Shown one piece after another: positions 34,501-34,819 of a stretch of 34,819 nucleotides of DNA. The position numbers and the translations under genes were made by a program. Source of the DNA: Streptomyces antioxidans. GTDB lineage: Bacteria > Actinomycetota > Actinomycetes > Streptomycetales > Streptomycetaceae. How positions within the stretch are numbered: position 1 is the stretch's first letter; each line of letters begins with the position of its first letter. The notes beneath the pieces are model-generated. The model was not told where the DNA came from and searched no databases. It worked only from the letters and a program-made list of their open reading frames with translations. The stretch lies in the NCBI RefSeq assembly GCF_000968685.2, contig NZ_LAKD02000062.1, positions 1 to 34,819 of the forward strand. Reading direction: 5' to 3'.

Positions 34501-34819
34501 CCCGTTGGTTGATCGGCAAGGGTGCCGAGCATGTGGTGCTCACCAGTCGTCGTGGCCTCGATGCCCCGGGTGCGGCCGGGTTGCGGGATGAACTCGCAGC
34601 TTCTGGCGCCCGGGTGACGGTGGTTGCGTGTGATGTGGCGGATCGGGAGGCGCTGGCCGGGGTGTTGGCCGACATTCCGGCCGAGCTGCCGTTGACGGCG
34701 GTGGTGCACGCGGCCGGGGTGCTGGACGACGGCGTGCTGGAGTCGCTGACGCCGGAGCGTTTCGCCACCGTTCTGCGTGCGAAGGCGGATGCCGCGGCCA
34801 ACCTCCATGAGCTGACGCG
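25407..34819 (+). CDS. Modular type I polyketide synthase, modules 6-7 (3' partial)
   Basis: The frame opens at ATG 25407 and stays open to the window edge (3137 complete codons), so the 3' end is missing. GGAG at 25397-25400, six bases upstream, supports the start. The N-terminus (MTTPNEKLVDALRASLKEAE) is a typical docking coiled coil. Domains by residue: docking 1-33, KS6 35-463, AT6 559-842, DH6 926-1195, KR6 structural part with an Ala/Gly repeat insertion 1359-1436, KR6 catalytic part 1499-1748, ACP6 1787-1860, KS7 1891-2317, AT7 2433-2718, KR7 structural part from about 2791, KR7 catalytic part from 3016 and cut before its Ser/Tyr. Both ATs are malonyl type. KR6 has Ala at the catalytic Ser position and DH6 has HTVRDAVVVP. 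The family assignment is certain; the number of further modules is unknown. Confidence 0.97.
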   Translation, partial: MTTPNEKLVDALRASLKEAERLRKQNQQLTDASREPIAIVGMSCRFPGGVGSPEELWRLVADGRDAISGFPDDRGWDIESLYDPDPEREGTFYARGGGFLYDASRFDPGFFGISPREALAMDPQQRLLLETSWEAFERAGIDPATVRGSRTGVFVGASTQAYGAGEYDLPEGVEGHLLTGTASSVASGRLSYAFGLEGPAATVDTACSSSSVALHLAVQALRQSECSLAVAAGATVLSSPDVFVEFSRQRGLSADGRCKSFAASADGTGWSEGVAVLLVERLSDARRNGHPVLAVVRGSAVNQDGASNGLTAPNGPSQRRVIRQALENARLAPADVDAVEAHGTGTTLGDPIEAQALLATYGQERPEGRPLWLGSLKSNIGHTQNVAGIGGVIKMVMAMRHGVLPRTLHVDEPTPHVDWSAGEVSLLTEARPWPETGQPRRAGVSSFGVSGTNVHTIIEQAPVVEAVSADAVAPGVVPWVLSGRGADALRAQAERLVAHVESRGELRPVDVGFSLATGRSAFEHRAVVVAEGRDGLLTGLGALARGESAPGVVEGSVAGGKVAFLFTGQGSQRLGMGRELYDAYPVFAEALDEVCAELDRHLERPLRDVLFGDDAAVLDRTGFTQPALFAVEVALFRLVSEAWGLRPDFLSGHSIGELAAAHVAGVLSLADAARLVAARGRLMQELPAGGAMIAVQASEDEVAPLLNERVSIAALNGPSSVVIAGDENAAVALAAGFEARGRKVKRLAVSHAFHSPRMDGMLEAFREVAQGLSYEAPSIPIVSNLTGELVSAEEITNPDFWVRHVRQAVRFLDGVRTLEAQHVSTFIELGPDGVLTAMAQDCVTDSASDVAFIAALRRDRPEAEALATAVARAHVRGVVPDWAGYFAGTGAQRVDLPTYAFQRERFWLEPGAASVGDVASVGLELAGHPLLGAAVPLAESDGLVFTGRLGLDTHPWLAEHTVRDAVVVPGSAFVELAVRAGDQLGCDLLDELAVHTPLVLPVRGGVRLQVTVGAPDGSGRRSFTVSSRTEDAAADTAWVRNASGVLASGAPGPSFDLTEWPPTAAEAIEPGALYARLTGDGLRYGPAFQGLTAAWRRGDELFAEVRLDDDARPGAEEFAVHPALLDAALHVLHGRDGARLADGWQGVSLYAEGASALRVRIAPAGADTVSLALADATGEPVAVVDGLRCRTLPDDLTGDADVARRNLFQLDWAAPQTGSAGPDAATRRIVLGDDPFGLVAAGVAADSAPDLAVLGASVEAGDTAAPELVLASFAPVSGDGSENVAEAAHREARRALALVQGWLADERFGDARLALVTRGAMAADAEEDVTDPAHAPLWGLVRSAETENPGRFVLVDMDAGAAEAAGVAGPAEAAGAVGTAGVAGDAGAARAVGTDEAAGIAGPDEAAGAAVVAGTAEVAGAAFAAGTAGTAEVLGTFADALSDALATGEPELALRAGRALAPRLARATAPPPASAQDSGLAVDAATNPLPGTFAFDGDGTVLITGGTGALGRLLARHLVAEHGVRHLLLASRRGADADGALELAAELRARGAEVTLAACDAADRDALAATLAAVPAGHPLTAVVHTAGVLDDATAAALTPEQLERVLRPKVDAAWNLHELTRDLDLSAFVLFSAIAGTLGGAGQANYAAANVFLDALAAHRRAAGLPATSLVWGLWAQSGGITGGLTEADLLRLARSGMGALTDDEGMALFDAAHRTAHHTGRNLLIPARLDLAALRSAAGSGPVPALLRGLIRTTGRRTATGVLAAGSSLAERLRALSPNERRRTLLDLVRGHVATALGHASADAVEARRAFKELGFDSLTAVELRNRLSAATGLKLPTTIVFDHPNPTVLADHLRVELLGPDGTEAEGLAELADPALATATTAVSLADDPIAIVAMGCRYPGDVRSPEDLWQLVATGSDAITGFPVNRNWESQWAADGEDADTGPSDYARAGGFLHDADLFDAAFFGISPREALAMDPQQRLLLETSWEVFERAGIDPDALRGRSVGVFVGAAYSGYDAGLEQAGAEVAGHVMTGNAGSVMSGRIAYALGLEGPAVTVDTACSSSLVALHWAIQALRQGECTMALAGGVTVMTTPGHFTEFSRQGGLAADGRCKPFAAGADGTGWGEGIGMLLVERLSDARRNGHQVLAVVRGSAVNQDGASNGLTAPNGPSQQRVIRKALTSAGLTSGDVDVVEAHGTGTTLGDPIEAQALLATYGQERAGGQPLWLGSIKSNIGHAQAAAGVAGIIKMVMAMRHGVLPQTLHVDGPSPHVDWTSGDIALLTERMAWPETGRVRRAAVSSFGISGTNAHTIIEQAPATAAEPVAGAEPLVAEPVAGPERDGSGVLPYALSAKGTDALRAQAERLYAHLTARPDLEPADVAHTLATGRAALDARAVLVANGRDDLLAGLDAVARGESAPGLVQGAVAEGETAFLFTGQGSQRLGMGRELYHAHPVFAEALDAVCDELDRHLEGPLKTVLFGDDAAALDQTGFTQPALFAVEVALFRLVSEAWGLTPDYLSGHSIGELAAAHVAGVLSLADAAKLVAARGRLMQELPAGGAMVALQASEDEVAPLLNERVSIAAVNGPTSVVIAGDEDAVLEIASGFEAQGRKTKRLTVSHAFHSPCMDGMLEAFREVAEGLAYEAPRIPIVSNLTGNVVAAEEITTPDFWVRHVREAVRFLDGIRTLEAQGVTTFVELGPDGVLTAMAQDCVTDAEGSAFVSALRKDRPEAEALTTAVARAHVRGVAPDWAGYFAGTGAQRVDLPTYAFQHRRYWPEEPVAGLTAAAGVDGWRYQVAWKPLSLGSAARLSGVWLVVAPAEDAAADAWADGVVRTLTERGAEARRLDLTDGADGGERADAPAEDRASIAERLRTAADGGPVAGVLSLLATGDADALLPTAALVQAMGDAAIDAPLWCATRGAVSTGRRGEPVDPARARVWGLGRVAALELPDRWGGLIDLPETMTDRVLSRLAVVLAGAGDEDQIAVRGSGVFGRRLARATARPVADSEGWNAHGSVLVTGGTGALGAYVARWLIGKGAEHVVLTSRRGLDAPGAAGLRDELAASGARVTVVACDVADREALAGVLADIPAELPLTAVVHAAGVLDDGVLESLTPERFATVLRAKADAAANLHELT
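27072..27793 (+). repeat. AT6 copy of a near-identical inter-module tract (pairs with 22085-22806)
   Basis: Partner of the AT5 tract. The four differences in the first 246 bases are C/T at Phe, Asp and Val codons and one G/C that changes Glu to Asp. The 145-base tract 27649-27793 is identical to 22662-22806. Confidence 0.9.
29481..29714 (+). repeat. Ala/Gly degenerate repeat insertion in the module 6 KR structural subdomain
   Basis: About 78 residues made almost wholly of Ala and Gly, with spaced Val, Thr, Asp, Glu and Pro (units such as AEAAGVAGP, AVGTAGVAG, DEAAGIAGP, DEAAGAAV), interrupt the KR6 structural subdomain between FVLVDMD and FADALSDAL. At this point the module 1 counterpart has only a short link (LDVDGEEGSYRTVPAAL). 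A perfect 15-base repeat occurs at 29589-29603 and 29616-29630. The frame is kept. It looks like slippage-driven expansion of GC-rich codons. Confidence 0.88.
31077..34819 (+). other. PKS module 7: KS-AT(malonyl)-KR(B-type, partial)
   Basis: KS7 (31077 to about 32355) has Cys at 31596-31598 (DTACSSSL), HGTGT and SNIGHAQ, but an unusual N-terminal stretch at 31182-31256. AT7 (about 32703-33560) has Ser at 32979-32981 (GHSIG) and HAFH at 33270-33281, so malonyl; the residue after HAFHSP is Cys instead of Arg or Leu. After the AT (YAFQHRRYW) only about 15 residues precede the KR structural part at 33777, so neither a DH nor the dimerization helix seen in modules 2, 3 and 5 is present. The KR7 catalytic part starts at 34452 (TGGTGALG) and has LDD at 34722-34730 (B-type). 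The sequence ends before its Ser-Tyr-Asn residues, so activity cannot be judged. Confidence 0.93.

Overview
The window is a continuous stretch of a modular (cis-AT) type I polyketide synthase locus on the + strand. Very high G+C, strongly C/G-ended codons, a GTG start with a near-perfect Shine-Dalgarno, and an apparent Streptomyces-type intergenic repeat all point to Streptomyces or a close actinomycete. No tRNA, rRNA, CRISPR, transposase, regulator, loading module, thioesterase or tailoring gene is visible. The cluster extends beyond both ends.

Layout: three co-directional giant genes separated by only 47 and 25 bases. Gene 1 (1-14993, 5' end missing) carries module 1 (KS cut by the window edge, AT-DH-KR-ACP), module 2 (KS-AT-KR-ACP), module 3 (KS-AT-KR-ACP) and a C-terminal docking domain. 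Gene 2 (15041-25381, complete, 3446 aa) carries an N-terminal docking helix, module 4 (KS-AT-DH-KR-ACP), module 5 (KS-AT-KR-ACP) and a C-terminal docking domain. Gene 3 (25407-34819, cut at the 3' edge) carries an N-terminal docking helix, module 6 (KS-AT-DH-KR-ACP) and module 7 (KS-AT-KR, cut inside the KR). Module numbers are local to this window.

How the genes work together: the docking regions look like the class-1 four-helix/coiled-coil type, so the chain should pass gene 1 to gene 2 to gene 3. All seven AT domains carry malonyl-type signatures (GHSIG and HAFH), so no methyl branches are expected. No ER domain is present. Reading the KR and DH motifs at face value gives, in order: olefin (M1), B-type hydroxyl (M2), A-type hydroxyl (M3), olefin (M4), A-type hydroxyl (M5), olefin (M6), B-type hydroxyl (M7). 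This is a segment of an unbranched, alternating polyol/olefin chain, as in large polyol macrolides or linear polyene-polyols. The product cannot be named from this window.

The unusual content lies inside the KR regions. Three different repeat-type insertions sit in the KR structural subdomain or its linker of modules 3, 4 and 6: a His/Glu/Thr/Arg repeat expansion with a perfect 46-bp direct repeat, an in-frame copy of what looks like a Streptomyces intergenic repeat, and an Ala/Gly degenerate repeat. Modules 1 and 6 both combine a DH whose HxxxGxxxxP motif has Asp for Gly with a KR that lacks the catalytic-position Ser. Long near-identical tracts between modules indicate recent duplication or gene conversion.
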